This document shows, piece by piece, positions 29,438-37,210 of a DNA stretch of 57,279 bases (its first letter is position 1; each line of letters opens with the position of its first letter). This DNA is from Gammaproteobacteria bacterium (GTDB lineage: Bacteria; Pseudomonadota; Gammaproteobacteria; Chromatiales; Chromatiaceae). The position numbers and the translations under genes are program-made. Under the pieces are notes generated by a model. It was not told where the DNA came from, searched no databases, and saw nothing but the letters and a program-made list of their open reading frames with translations. The stretch lies in assembly GCA_030065815.1 (NCBI GenBank), contig JASJCU010000011.1:1-57279 (forward strand), read 5' to 3'.

Positions 29438-29700
29438 GTGTCCTGTTCCACAAATAACGTATCGCTCAGAACGCCACCCACGCGCTGCTGCAAGGCGCGT
29501 TCGCGTGCGAATAGTCGACCTATTCGGAGCGGATGCAACACCGCAGCAGCGCGTGGGTGGCGTTCCCTTCGGGCGCTGCCTCAATGACTTACGGCGGTGT
29601 TACGCTCACTCGTGTTAGCGTCGGCTAGCACTCGATCGCGTGCCTTGCCGCAAGTCATTGAGGCAACGCTGAGTGACACGTTATTTGTGGAACAGGACAC
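29438..29700. mobile_element. R4: TA-flanked MITE-like element with nested hairpins
   Basis: The 263-base element has terminal inverted repeats of GTGTCCTGTTCCACAAATAA and beyond, perfect over about 24 bases and recognisable over nearly 40, flanked by TA on both sides. Inside are two further hairpins: a 22-base perfect inverted repeat containing CGCCACCCACGCGCTGCTGC (arms near 29469-29490 and 29542-29565), and a pair around GCCTCAATGACTT / AAGTCATTGAGGC. The transcript would fold as a three-way junction. No transposase is present. The inner CCTGTTC motif resembles the end of R3. Confidence 0.85.
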
Positions 29701-29702
29701 TA

Positions 29703-30196
29703 GCCGTGCCGTGGGACTTGGGCGGGCTGCACTGCCCCGCATTCGGCGGCTTTCGGCCGGGTGGTCGCTAGCATCCCGGCAGGGTCGGGCGAGATCCGGT
29801 CCGTCGTCCCGGTCACCATCGTCCGTGACGGCATGACCGAGCGAATGCGTTCCGCCGGGCGTTGAGACCTTTGCTGCGCGGTCTCGTCAGCGCGATGTGC
29901 CCGGCATCGACCGACGCTGGTGGGCCGCGGCGGCTCGTCGATGCCCAGGCGCAGACCTCGGCCGTACTGGCCGAGTACGAGCTGCCGTTGGCCCGCCACG
30001 ATCTGCCTATGGATCGTCATGACGCCAACCGGCAGGAGCGCCGGGGCGACAACAGTACGCCGCTCGGAAGTGCCGCCACCGATTCAGACGCGTCGGTCAT
30101 CGGCGGGGTATCCGACGATCAGCCGCCGCACGGCCGAAACTACAGGATGTCCACACCACACAGTGATCTCGAGATAGGTTGCAAGATCTCACGGAT
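29703..30196. other. Intergenic region without a recognised gene
   Basis: This stretch between R4 and the transporter gene has frames of low-complexity, arginine-rich composition and no convincing ribosome site. No repeat, terminator or promoter stands out. Confidence 0.6.
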
Positions 30197-31768
30197 ATGC
30201 CCGCGACAACGCTGAGCCCCGTCGACCTCGCCGTCATCGCCGTCTACCTGGTCGTGGTCGTGGCGATCGGCCTCGTCGTCGCCCGCCGCACCCACAGCGG
30301 TAGCGACCTGTTCCTCGCCGGCCGGCGTCTCGGCTGGGCACCGATCGGCCTTTCCCTGTTCGCATCGAACATCTCGAGCACGACCCTGGTCGGGCTTTCG
30401 GGTGCCGCCTACACCTGGGGCATCGCGGTCTCCAACTACGAATGGATGGCCGGCATCGTGCTGGTGTTCTTCGCGGTGTTCTTCATCCCCTACTATCTCA
30501 ACGCGCGCATCAGCACGGTGCCCGAGTTCCTCGAACGCCGCTTCGACCGCCGCACGCGGCTGTATTTCTCGGGGTTGACGCTGTTCTCGAACATCGTCGT
30601 CGACACCGCCGGCACGCTGTTCGCCGGCGCGATGGTGCTGGCGGTGTTCTTTCCGCAGCTCGACCTGTTCACGGCATGCCTCGGCCTGGCCCTGGTCGCC
30701 GGCGTCTACACCGCGGCCGGCGGCCTTGCCGCTGTCGTCTACACCGACGTGCTGCAGGCGGTCGTGCTGCTGGTCGGCTCGTGCCTGGTCGCGTGGCTGA
30801 GCTTCGCGCAGCTGGATTTCTCGTGGGCAACGCTGGTCGCCGCTACCCCACCCGAGAAGCTGTCGCTGATGCTGCCGCTCGACGACCCCAACCTGCCGTG
30901 GCTCGGCACGCTGGTCGGCGTACCGATCCTCGGCTTCTATTTCTGGTGCACCAACCAGTTCATCGTGCAGCGCATCCTCGGCGCGCGCAGCATCGCCCAC
31001 GCGCGCTGGGGCGCGCTGTTCGCCGGCTTCCTGAAACTGCCGGTGCTGTACATCATGGTCCTGCCGGGTGTCATGGCCGGCGTGTTCCTGCCCGGGCTCG
31101 ACAACGGCGACGCGGTGTTCCCGACCCTGGTCACGCAGCTGCTGCCGGTCGGTCTGGCCGGACTGGTCATGGCCAGCCTGCTGGCCGCGATCATGTCCAG
31201 CATCGATTCGACGCTGAACGCGGCGGCGGCGCTGGTGACGATGGATTTCGTCCGCCCGGAGCAGCGCGGCTGGACGGCCAGGCGTATCGCGTGGACCGGG
31301 CGTGGATTCATCGTGCTGTTCATGCTGCTGGCGGCGGTGATCTCACCGCTGATCGCCAACTTCCAGGGCCTGTTCCACTACCTGCAATCGGCGCTCGCCT
31401 ACCTGGTGCCGCCGGTGGCCGTCGTGTTCGTGCTCGGCCTGTTCTGGCGCCGCGCGACTGCGACCGGGGCATTCGCGACCCTGCTCGGTGGTCACGTGGT
31501 CTCGGCCGTGCTGTTCGGCCTGTCGCTCGGCGGCATGCTGACATTGCACTTCACGATCGTCGCCGGGCTGTCGGCACTGGCTTCGGCGCTGATCTTCGTC
31601 GTCGCCAACCGCCACGGCGCATCGCCCGCCGCAGCACAGGTCGCACAGTTCACGTTCCATTGGCAGACGACGCAACGCGACCCCGCGCTGGCATGGTGGC
31701 AGGACTACCGTCTGCACAGCGCGATCCTGCTGGCGCTGACGGCCGTCGTCGTGATCGCCCACTGGTAA
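30197..31768 (+). CDS. Sodium:solute symporter (SSS family)
   Basis: A 523-residue transporter with about thirteen to fourteen hydrophobic segments. Recognisable SSS features are RRLGWAPIGLSLFASNISST in the early helices, GLSGAAYTWG, FIPYYLNARISTVPEFLERR, VYTAAGGLAAVVYTDVLQ and LVMASLLAAIMSSIDSTLNA with the conserved SSxxDS sodium-site segment. The sequence is closest in style to sodium/sugar members, but the substrate cannot be fixed. The ATG at 30197 fits; a TTG six codons upstream is possible. It is convergent with the VOC-protein gene. Confidence 0.9.
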   Translation: MPATTLSPVDLAVIAVYLVVVVAIGLVVARRTHSGSDLFLAGRRLGWAPIGLSLFASNISSTTLVGLSGAAYTWGIAVSNYEWMAGIVLVFFAVFFIPYYLNARISTVPEFLERRFDRRTRLYFSGLTLFSNIVVDTAGTLFAGAMVLAVFFPQLDLFTACLGLALVAGVYTAAGGLAAVVYTDVLQAVVLLVGSCLVAWLSFAQLDFSWATLVAATPPEKLSLMLPLDDPNLPWLGTLVGVPILGFYFWCTNQFIVQRILGARSIAHARWGALFAGFLKLPVLYIMVLPGVMAGVFLPGLDNGDAVFPTLVTQLLPVGLAGLVMASLLAAIMSSIDSTLNAAAALVTMDFVRPEQRGWTARRIAWTGRGFIVLFMLLAAVISPLIANFQGLFHYLQSALAYLVPPVAVVFVLGLFWRRATATGAFATLLGGHVVSAVLFGLSLGGMLTLHFTIVAGLSALASALIFVVANRHGASPAAAQVAQFTFHWQTTQRDPALAWWQDYRLHSAILLALTAVVVIAHW

Positions 31769-31840
31769 CGCGCGCTGGCGGCTGGCCCGGGTCGATCGCG
31801 CGCCCGCGAAGCGGACCTGTCGCGGCGCAGGCGGCCGCGC

Positions 31841-32218
31841 TCAGCGCAGCGAGTGCAGGCCGATCGTGTTGCCCTCGGTGTCGCGCACGATTGCCACGAA
31901 ACCGTATTCGCCGATCGCGAACTTCTGATGCTCGACCTCGCCGCCATTGTCGGCCGCGCGCGCTGCCTCGACGGCGCAGTCTTCGCAGCTGAAGTACACG
32001 ATGGTGCCGCCGCAGCCGGGCGGGACGCCTTCCATCTTCGCCAATGCCCCGGTCGCGCCGGGCAGGTCGTCGCCCATCGGGAACGCCATCATCTCGATGT
32101 CACCGACCGGTGACTCGAGCCTCTGCAGTTTCAGATCGAATACCGCCTCGTAGAAACCGATCGCACGCGCCATGTCATCGACGTAGATCTCGAACCAGCC
32201 GACCGCGTTTCTGTCCAT
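31841..32218 (-). CDS. VOC-superfamily (glyoxalase/bleomycin-resistance-like) protein
   Basis: The 125-residue protein has the paired beta-alpha-beta-beta-beta pattern of VOC proteins, with GWFEIYVDDMARAIGFYEAV at the start and GEYGFVAIVRDTEGNTIGLH at the end. These proteins act as metal-dependent enzymes or binding proteins; no specific reaction can be assigned. The following minus-strand gene is 33 bases away, so both may belong to the unit that starts with the aor genes. Confidence 0.85.
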   Translation of the reverse strand: MDRNAVGWFEIYVDDMARAIGFYEAVFDLKLQRLESPVGDIEMMAFPMGDDLPGATGALAKMEGVPPGCGGTIVYFSCEDCAVEAARAADNGGEVEHQKFAIGEYGFVAIVRDTEGNTIGLHSLR

Positions 32219-32251
32219 CAGCGTTTCTCCTCATACCCGGGTGACACAGGT

Positions 32252-32674
32252 TCAGCGCCGCCGCGGCGGCAGCTCGTCGTATTCCGGCAGGGCCGCCGCC
32301 GGCTCGTACCATGCCGCGCGTGACGCGAAGAACACGTTCTGCGACGGGCGGATCGGCGGCACATCGTCGAGCGTGCCGGCGGGGACCGCGACCGCGCGCC
32401 CGGTCTGCGCCAACCACGGCAGGGACGAACCGCAGTGCTTGCAGAACGACGTCGCGAAATGCCTGGCGTCGGCAGGCGCGTAGCGACCGACGTGCTCCTC
32501 GCCGCAGAGCCAGCGAAAGTGCGCCGGCGCGACCAGGATGTTGGCCGCGTGCGCGCTGCCGGTGAACTTGCGGCAGCGTGAGCAGTGGCAGTACTGGAAG
32601 ATACCGAGGTTGCCGCTGACCGCGTAGCGTACCCGGCCGCACAGGCAGCTGCCGGTGACCTCGTCGTCGGACAT
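32252..32674 (-). CDS. GFA/CENP-V family zinc-binding protein
   Basis: A 140-residue single-domain protein with the zinc motifs GSCLCGRVRY, CHCSRCRKFTGS and FCKHCGSSL. The family is named after glutathione-dependent formaldehyde-activating enzyme, but the formaldehyde function is doubtful for most members. It lies just downstream of the aldehyde oxidoreductase genes on the same strand. An aldehyde-related role is possible but only inferred. Confidence 0.88.
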   Translation of the reverse strand: MSDDEVTGSCLCGRVRYAVSGNLGIFQYCHCSRCRKFTGSAHAANILVAPAHFRWLCGEEHVGRYAPADARHFATSFCKHCGSSLPWLAQTGRAVAVPAGTLDDVPPIRPSQNVFFASRAAWYEPAAALPEYDELPPRRR

Positions 32675-32708
32675 CAGATCCTCCCGCCCGGCGTGTGCCG
32701 GGAGCGTG

Positions 32709-33014
32709 TCAGCCGCCGCCGCGGTGGAAACCGCGTTCGAAACGATGCATGAATTCCGCCAACGCCGCGGCCGCGGTCGCGCCCGGGCGGATCGTCACGC
32801 GCAGCACCGGCACGCGCAACGCCCCGATCTGCCGCGCCGTCTGTGGCGCCACATCGATCACGATATCGATGCGTCCCGCGGCGTCGCGGACGCGCCAGGC
32901 CGGCGGTCCGCCGGACACCGGCCAGTCGCGCATCGCCAATGGCAGCACGCGCGTGAACTCGGCGACGCTGTAGCCCATCTCGAGGACGACGGGCGATCCC
33001 GGAGGTTGGGTCAC
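32709..33014 (-). CDS. Unknown 101-residue protein of the aor operon
   Basis: It starts with GTG in a GTGA overlap with the MoaD-like gene, so it is translated as part of the aldehyde oxidoreductase operon. The protein mixes strands and a helix (VLEMGYSVAEFTRVLPLAMR, IDIVIDVAPQTARQIGALRV) without membrane or metal motifs, and ends FERGFHRGGG. No family is recognised. The position suggests a cofactor or maturation role for the tungsten enzyme. Confidence 0.75.
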   Translation of the reverse strand: MTQPPGSPVVLEMGYSVAEFTRVLPLAMRDWPVSGGPPAWRVRDAAGRIDIVIDVAPQTARQIGALRVPVLRVTIRPGATAAAALAEFMHRFERGFHRGGG

Positions 33015-33262
33015 CCACCGGCCACCGGCGGCCAGACCGCGATCACGTCGCCCGGCTGCAGCGGCGTGGCGTCACGCTCTTCGGTACCCAGGAACACGCC
33101 GTTGCGCAACACCAGGTGGGCCTTGTCGCGCGGCACGCCGACCTGGTCGAGCAGCGCATGCGCGGTCGCCCCGTCGGCGACGTCGAGCAGCGCCTTGTGG
33201 CGCTCGGCCTGGGCCGGCAGGTAGGCCATCAGCGACGCGTAGAGTTCGAGCTGGACCTGCAT
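33011..33262 (-). CDS. aorD: MoaD/ThiS-like sulfur-carrier protein of the aor operon
   Basis: An 83-residue ubiquitin-like protein with the family pattern VQLELYASLMAYLP, NGVFLGTEERDATPLQPGDV and a C-terminal Gly-Gly, the site of thiocarboxylation. Such dedicated MoaD-like proteins accompany many aldehyde:ferredoxin oxidoreductases and probably supply sulfur for the tungsten-pterin cofactor. It lies four bases after aorC and overlaps the next gene. The symbol follows the aor operon naming and is tentative. Confidence 0.85.
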   Translation of the reverse strand: MQVQLELYASLMAYLPAQAERHKALLDVADGATAHALLDQVGVPRDKAHLVLRNGVFLGTEERDATPLQPGDVIAVWPPVAGG

Positions 33263-33266
33263 CGGC

Positions 33267-34496
33267 TCAGACGACCTGGGTGGTCGCGACGTATGCCTCC
33301 ATGAGCCGCGTCGGGTCGTTCATCAGGCGGTCCTTCCATTTCCCCAGCGACGTGCGCCGCTGGATCAGGCCGCGCAGGATGCCGACGTGCTGGAACAGAC
33401 CGACCGCGTTGGCGCCGACGATACGGTCGCCGTCGAACTGTAGCGACAGGTAGCGCCAGTCGTCGGGCGCGTACAGCTCGGCCTGGTCACCGCCGTCGAC
33501 GCCCATCCAGCTGCCGAACGAGCACGACAACAGGCCGAGGGTGTCGAGCACGTTCATGTTCATCGAGCCCTCGTACAGCGTTTCCTTCCCGCTCATGTTG
33601 GCCGCGGCCAGGTGGCCGTGATCGGCCGCGGTCGGCTGGATCGCGTGCACCGCGTACTCCCCGGTGCAGAAGTCGAGGCCCTGGGCGACGTCGCCGGCCG
33701 CGTAGATGTCGGCGACGGTGGTGCGGAACTGGCGATCGATCAGGACGCCCTGCCCGATCTCAACACCGCTGCCGTCGAGGAAACCGACATTCGGCCGCAC
33801 GCCGGTCGCGCTGATCACGAGGTCGGCGCCGATCTGCGTGCCGTCGGCGAGTTGCACGCCATCATCGTCGATGCGCTCGACGGCGACGCCGGTGTACACG
33901 TCGACCCCCTTGTGCTCGCACCAGCGCTGCAGCAGGCCGCCGGCCTGCGGTCCCATCATCCGCGGCACCATGCGTTCACCCTGCTCGATCACCGACAGCT
34001 TGACACCGCGCAGGCCGAGCGCCTCGAGGATGATGCTGCCGATGAAGCCGGCACCGATCAGCGCGACCCGGCTGCCCGGCTGCGCGCGCTCCTGGATCAC
34101 GCGCGCATCGGCCAGGGTCCAGCAGGTCGCTACGTTCGGCCCGTCGATGCCGGGCAGCGGTGGCAGCGCCGGCGACGAACCGGTCGCGATCAGCAGGCGG
34201 TCGTAGGCGTGCGTGCTGCCGTCGTCGAGCACGACCTCGTGGGCGTCGCCGGCGACGCGCGCGACCCGCGCGTGCGTGACGTCGATAGCGAGGCGGTCGA
34301 AATGCCCTGCGGCCTCGCGCAGGTGGGTACCGTGCTCGGCGATCCGGTCCATCAACAGATACGGGATCGCCATCCGCGAGTATGGCGGCTCGGGCTCGTC
34401 GCCGACGATACGGATCGCCGCGTCGGGGTCGAGCTTGCGCAGCGACTCGGCGGCGTTCACGCCGGCGGGACCCGCGCCGATGATCAAGAACTGCAT
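33267..34496 (-). CDS. aorC: FAD-dependent NAD(P)H oxidoreductase subunit (AorC-like)
   Basis: The 409-residue protein has two dinucleotide-binding motifs, FLIIGAGPAGVNAAESL at the N-terminus for FAD and RVALIGAGFIGSIILEALGL in the middle for NAD(P), plus the late FAD motif IYAAGDVAQG. No redox cysteine pair is seen. In the three-subunit aldehyde oxidoreductase of Aromatoleum an FAD subunit of this type passes electrons to NAD. Its place next to the tungsten subunit supports the same role here. Alternatives are a free ferredoxin or rubredoxin reductase. Confidence 0.87.
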   Translation of the reverse strand: MQFLIIGAGPAGVNAAESLRKLDPDAAIRIVGDEPEPPYSRMAIPYLLMDRIAEHGTHLREAAGHFDRLAIDVTHARVARVAGDAHEVVLDDGSTHAYDRLLIATGSSPALPPLPGIDGPNVATCWTLADARVIQERAQPGSRVALIGAGFIGSIILEALGLRGVKLSVIEQGERMVPRMMGPQAGGLLQRWCEHKGVDVYTGVAVERIDDDGVQLADGTQIGADLVISATGVRPNVGFLDGSGVEIGQGVLIDRQFRTTVADIYAAGDVAQGLDFCTGEYAVHAIQPTAADHGHLAAANMSGKETLYEGSMNMNVLDTLGLLSCSFGSWMGVDGGDQAELYAPDDWRYLSLQFDGDRIVGANAVGLFQHVGILRGLIQRRTSLGKWKDRLMNDPTRLMEAYVATTQVV

Positions 34497-34559
34497 GCTT
34501 GTGCCCCCCGTGACCGTGCGGCGACCGCGCCCCGAGCGGGGCGCGGTGCCTGCACGCGT

Positions 34560-36410
34560 TCAGATCCCGAAGCGCGCCCGTGTCTCGGCGGTGATCTGGC
34601 CGTCCGGGCTCCAGCCGCGCAGCGCGTAGTACTCCGGCAGCATCTGGTCGAGGTCGTTGACCCGGCCCTTGGCCGGACCGACGTTGGCGGCGTCCTTGAG
34701 CAGACGCCTGGGCAGCGTGTCCTCGTCGGCGGTCATGCCGGCGCGCATGTTGAAGTCGCGTTCGAGGTTCCAGATGCGCTCGCCGACCTCGAGCATGCGA
34801 TCGACGCTCCAGTCGCCGTCGCAGGCCGCGTCGACCTGCGGCGCGATGTCCTCCATGCTCCAGGCAAAGGTCGTGAATGCGCACAGGCCAGCCGAATCGA
34901 CCGCGGCGGTCGCGTCCTGGAATGCCTTGACCAGCTCGGCCTTGCCCTCGGTGACCAGCGGGTCGGTCTTGACCGGGATGCCGAGCACCTCTGACGCGAC
35001 CGTGTAGCCGCGCAGGTGGCAGGCGCCGCGGTTCGACGTCGCATAGGCCAGGCCCATGCCCTGGATGCCGCGCGGATCGTACGCCGGGAACTCCTGCGAC
35101 TTGACCGTCATCGACAGCTCGGGGCGACCGTATTTGTCGCACAGGCGCTTCGACCCCATGCCCAGGTCCTTGCCGAAACCCTCGCCGATCGCGGTCAGTT
35201 CAGCCAGCTTGACCAGCACGTCGGCGCGGTTGAAGCCGAGGTCGATACCGCCGGTGTCTTCGGTCGTGATCGCGCCGGCCTCGAACAGCTCCATCGCCGC
35301 GGCGACCGTCGCGCCGAACGAGATCGGGTCGATGCCGTCCTCGTTGCACAGGAAATTGACGTAGGTGATGGCATCGAGGTCGTCGACGCCGGTGTCCGAG
35401 CCGAGTGCCCAGGCGGCCTCGTACTCGAGGCCACCGGAGTTGCCCCAGTACTCGGGCTTGTTGTTGACGCTGAAATGGCCCTTGTCGACGGTCGAGATGC
35501 GGCCGCACGCGATCGTGCAGCCGAAGCAGCCGGCGTTGGTCGTCAGGTTCGGCTTGCCGTCGCCGGCGCGCGGCTCGTGCATCGCCTCGCCGGAGATCTT
35601 CTCGGCGCCCTCGAACTGCACCTCGCGCATGTTGCGGGTCGGCATCGCGCCCATGCCGTTGATCACGTTCATCAGCACCTGGGTGCCGTATGTCGGCAGC
35701 CCCTGGCCGGTCACGGCGTTGTCGGCGAGCACCTGCTTGCCGGCGTTGACGGCGGCCATGAAGGCCTGCGGGTCGGCGATGTTGCCGACCCCCTTGGTGC
35801 CGCGCACCGCGACCGCCTTGAGGTTCTTCGACGCCATCACGGTGCCGACACCGGAGCGACCGGCGGCGCGATGCAGGTCGTTGACGACCGCCGAATACAG
35901 GCAGCCGGCCTCGGCCGAGCGGCCGACGCAGGCGATGCGCAGCTGCGGGTCCTGGTGCTTCTTGTGCAGGATCTCGTCGGCCTCCCAGACCGACTTGCCC
36001 CACAGGTCGGCCGCCGAGCGCAGCTCGGCGCGGTCGTTCTCGACGTACAGGTAAACGGGCTCCGGGGCCTTGCCCTCGAAGATGATCATGTCCCAGCCGG
36101 CGTTCTTCATCTCGGCGCCGATGAAGCCGCCGGAGTTCGAGCACGCGACCAGGCCGGTCAGCGGGCTCTTGGTCACGACCGAGTAGCGCCCGCCGGTCGA
36201 TGCCATCGTCCCGGTCAGCGGGCCGGTCGTCATGATGAGCTTGTTGTCCGGGCCGAGGGGATCGCATTTCGGATCGATCTCTTCGGCAAGGTACTTGGTC
36301 GCCAGGCCACGCTGGCCGAGGTAGTCGTTGGCCCAGGCCATGTTCAGGGCCTCGGCGGTGCAGGTGCCGGCGTTCAGGTCGACACGCAGGATCTTTCGGG
36401 TCCAAGCCAT
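34560..36410 (-). CDS. aorB: Tungsten-dependent aldehyde:ferredoxin oxidoreductase, catalytic subunit
   Basis: AOR oxidises aldehydes to carboxylic acids with a tungsto-bispterin and one [4Fe-4S] cluster. The 616-residue length is typical. The N-terminal pterin domain has ILRVDLNAGTCTAEAL, YLGQRGLATKYLAEE and MTTGPLTGTMASTGGRYSVV. Cluster cysteines are in AGCFGCTIACGR (about residues 294-301), with a fourth near residue 509 (AGLCAFTTF). The start at 36410 follows a G-rich ribosome site. The 13-base gap to the iron-sulfur gene upstream indicates an operon. The aldehyde substrate is not evident. Confidence 0.93.
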   Translation of the reverse strand: MAWTRKILRVDLNAGTCTAEALNMAWANDYLGQRGLATKYLAEEIDPKCDPLGPDNKLIMTTGPLTGTMASTGGRYSVVTKSPLTGLVACSNSGGFIGAEMKNAGWDMIIFEGKAPEPVYLYVENDRAELRSAADLWGKSVWEADEILHKKHQDPQLRIACVGRSAEAGCLYSAVVNDLHRAAGRSGVGTVMASKNLKAVAVRGTKGVGNIADPQAFMAAVNAGKQVLADNAVTGQGLPTYGTQVLMNVINGMGAMPTRNMREVQFEGAEKISGEAMHEPRAGDGKPNLTTNAGCFGCTIACGRISTVDKGHFSVNNKPEYWGNSGGLEYEAAWALGSDTGVDDLDAITYVNFLCNEDGIDPISFGATVAAAMELFEAGAITTEDTGGIDLGFNRADVLVKLAELTAIGEGFGKDLGMGSKRLCDKYGRPELSMTVKSQEFPAYDPRGIQGMGLAYATSNRGACHLRGYTVASEVLGIPVKTDPLVTEGKAELVKAFQDATAAVDSAGLCAFTTFAWSMEDIAPQVDAACDGDWSVDRMLEVGERIWNLERDFNMRAGMTADEDTLPRRLLKDAANVGPAKGRVNDLDQMLPEYYALRGWSPDGQITAETRARFGI

Positions 36411-36423
36411 GTTCGTTCCCCCT

Positions 36424-36894
36424 TCAGGCCGTGCCGGCCAGGCTCTGCTCGGCGTAGGCGCGCATCCTGTCGATACCGGTCCAGTCGGCGTCGACGTAGG
36501 TGATCGCCGCGGTCGGGCAGGACTTGGCGCAGGCCGGATCGCCGCCGCACAGGTCACACTTGATGACCTTGCCGGTCACCGAGTTGTAGTTCACGGTGCC
36601 GAACGGGCACGCGATCGTGCACACCTTGCAGCCGACGCAGCGCCCGTCGACGATGACCTTGGCGCCGGTCGCGGCGTCTATCTGGATCGCGTCCACGGGG
36701 CATGCCTTCTGACACCAGGCCTCGGCGCACTGGGTGCAGGTATAGGGGGCGAAGCGGCCTTCGTGATGGAAGGTGAACACCTTGATCCGGGACTTGGACG
36801 GGTTGAACAGGCCCTCGTTCTCGTACGAACAGGCCATCTCGCACTGCAGGCAGCCGGTACATTTGACCGGGTCGATGTGCAGGGCTCGCTGCAT
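36424..36894 (-). CDS. aorA: Polyferredoxin subunit of aldehyde oxidoreductase (AorA-like)
   Basis: The 156-residue protein carries four [4Fe-4S] cysteine groups: CTGCLQCEMACSYE, CTQCAEAWCQKACP, CVGCKVCTIACPFG and CDLCGGDPACAKSCP. The start at 36894 follows an excellent AGAGGAGA site; an upstream ATG is possible but lacks one. It is the first gene of the aor operon and should shuttle electrons between the tungsten subunit and the FAD subunit. Confidence 0.92.
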   Translation of the reverse strand: MQRALHIDPVKCTGCLQCEMACSYENEGLFNPSKSRIKVFTFHHEGRFAPYTCTQCAEAWCQKACPVDAIQIDAATGAKVIVDGRCVGCKVCTIACPFGTVNYNSVTGKVIKCDLCGGDPACAKSCPTAAITYVDADWTGIDRMRAYAEQSLAGTA

Positions 36895-37210
36895 GGGGTA
36901 TCTCCTCTGGCGTTGGCGGGCTGGACGCATCGCGCGCCCCCTGTTCTGCTTATCCTGCAATTCTTAGCCGGTTCGCCAGCGGTTGCAATTCGCCTGACCA
37001 GTTATTCGCCCGACGCTTCGCGCGCGTCGGTCGGCCCGGGCCGCCGAATGCCGCATCCCGGGCGCTGGCAGGCCGGCTGCAGGGAGCGACGAACAGCGTA
37101 TCAGGCGATACTGAATTAGCGGCCCGAAACGCCGTTCGGCCGCGCAGCGGCAGCAACGGCCGGCGTGCGATCGTTGCCGGCGGTCGTCCGGGCGCGCTCG
37201 TCGCAGCGGA
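36895..37210. other. Intergenic region upstream of aor
   Basis: Roughly 315 bases between the aor operon and the M48 protease gene. It must contain the aor promoter, but no consensus hexamers stand out, and no gene or repeat was recognised. Confidence 0.5.

Noticed and set aside
29862-30215. A 117-codon frame before the transporter gene
   Set aside because: No ribosome site, biased composition and overlap with the transporter start.
36950-37156. Possible degenerate R4 end near 37.1 kb (GAACAGCGTATCAGGCGATA)
   Set aside because: Resemblance to the R4 terminal repeat is only a few bases and there is no partner end.
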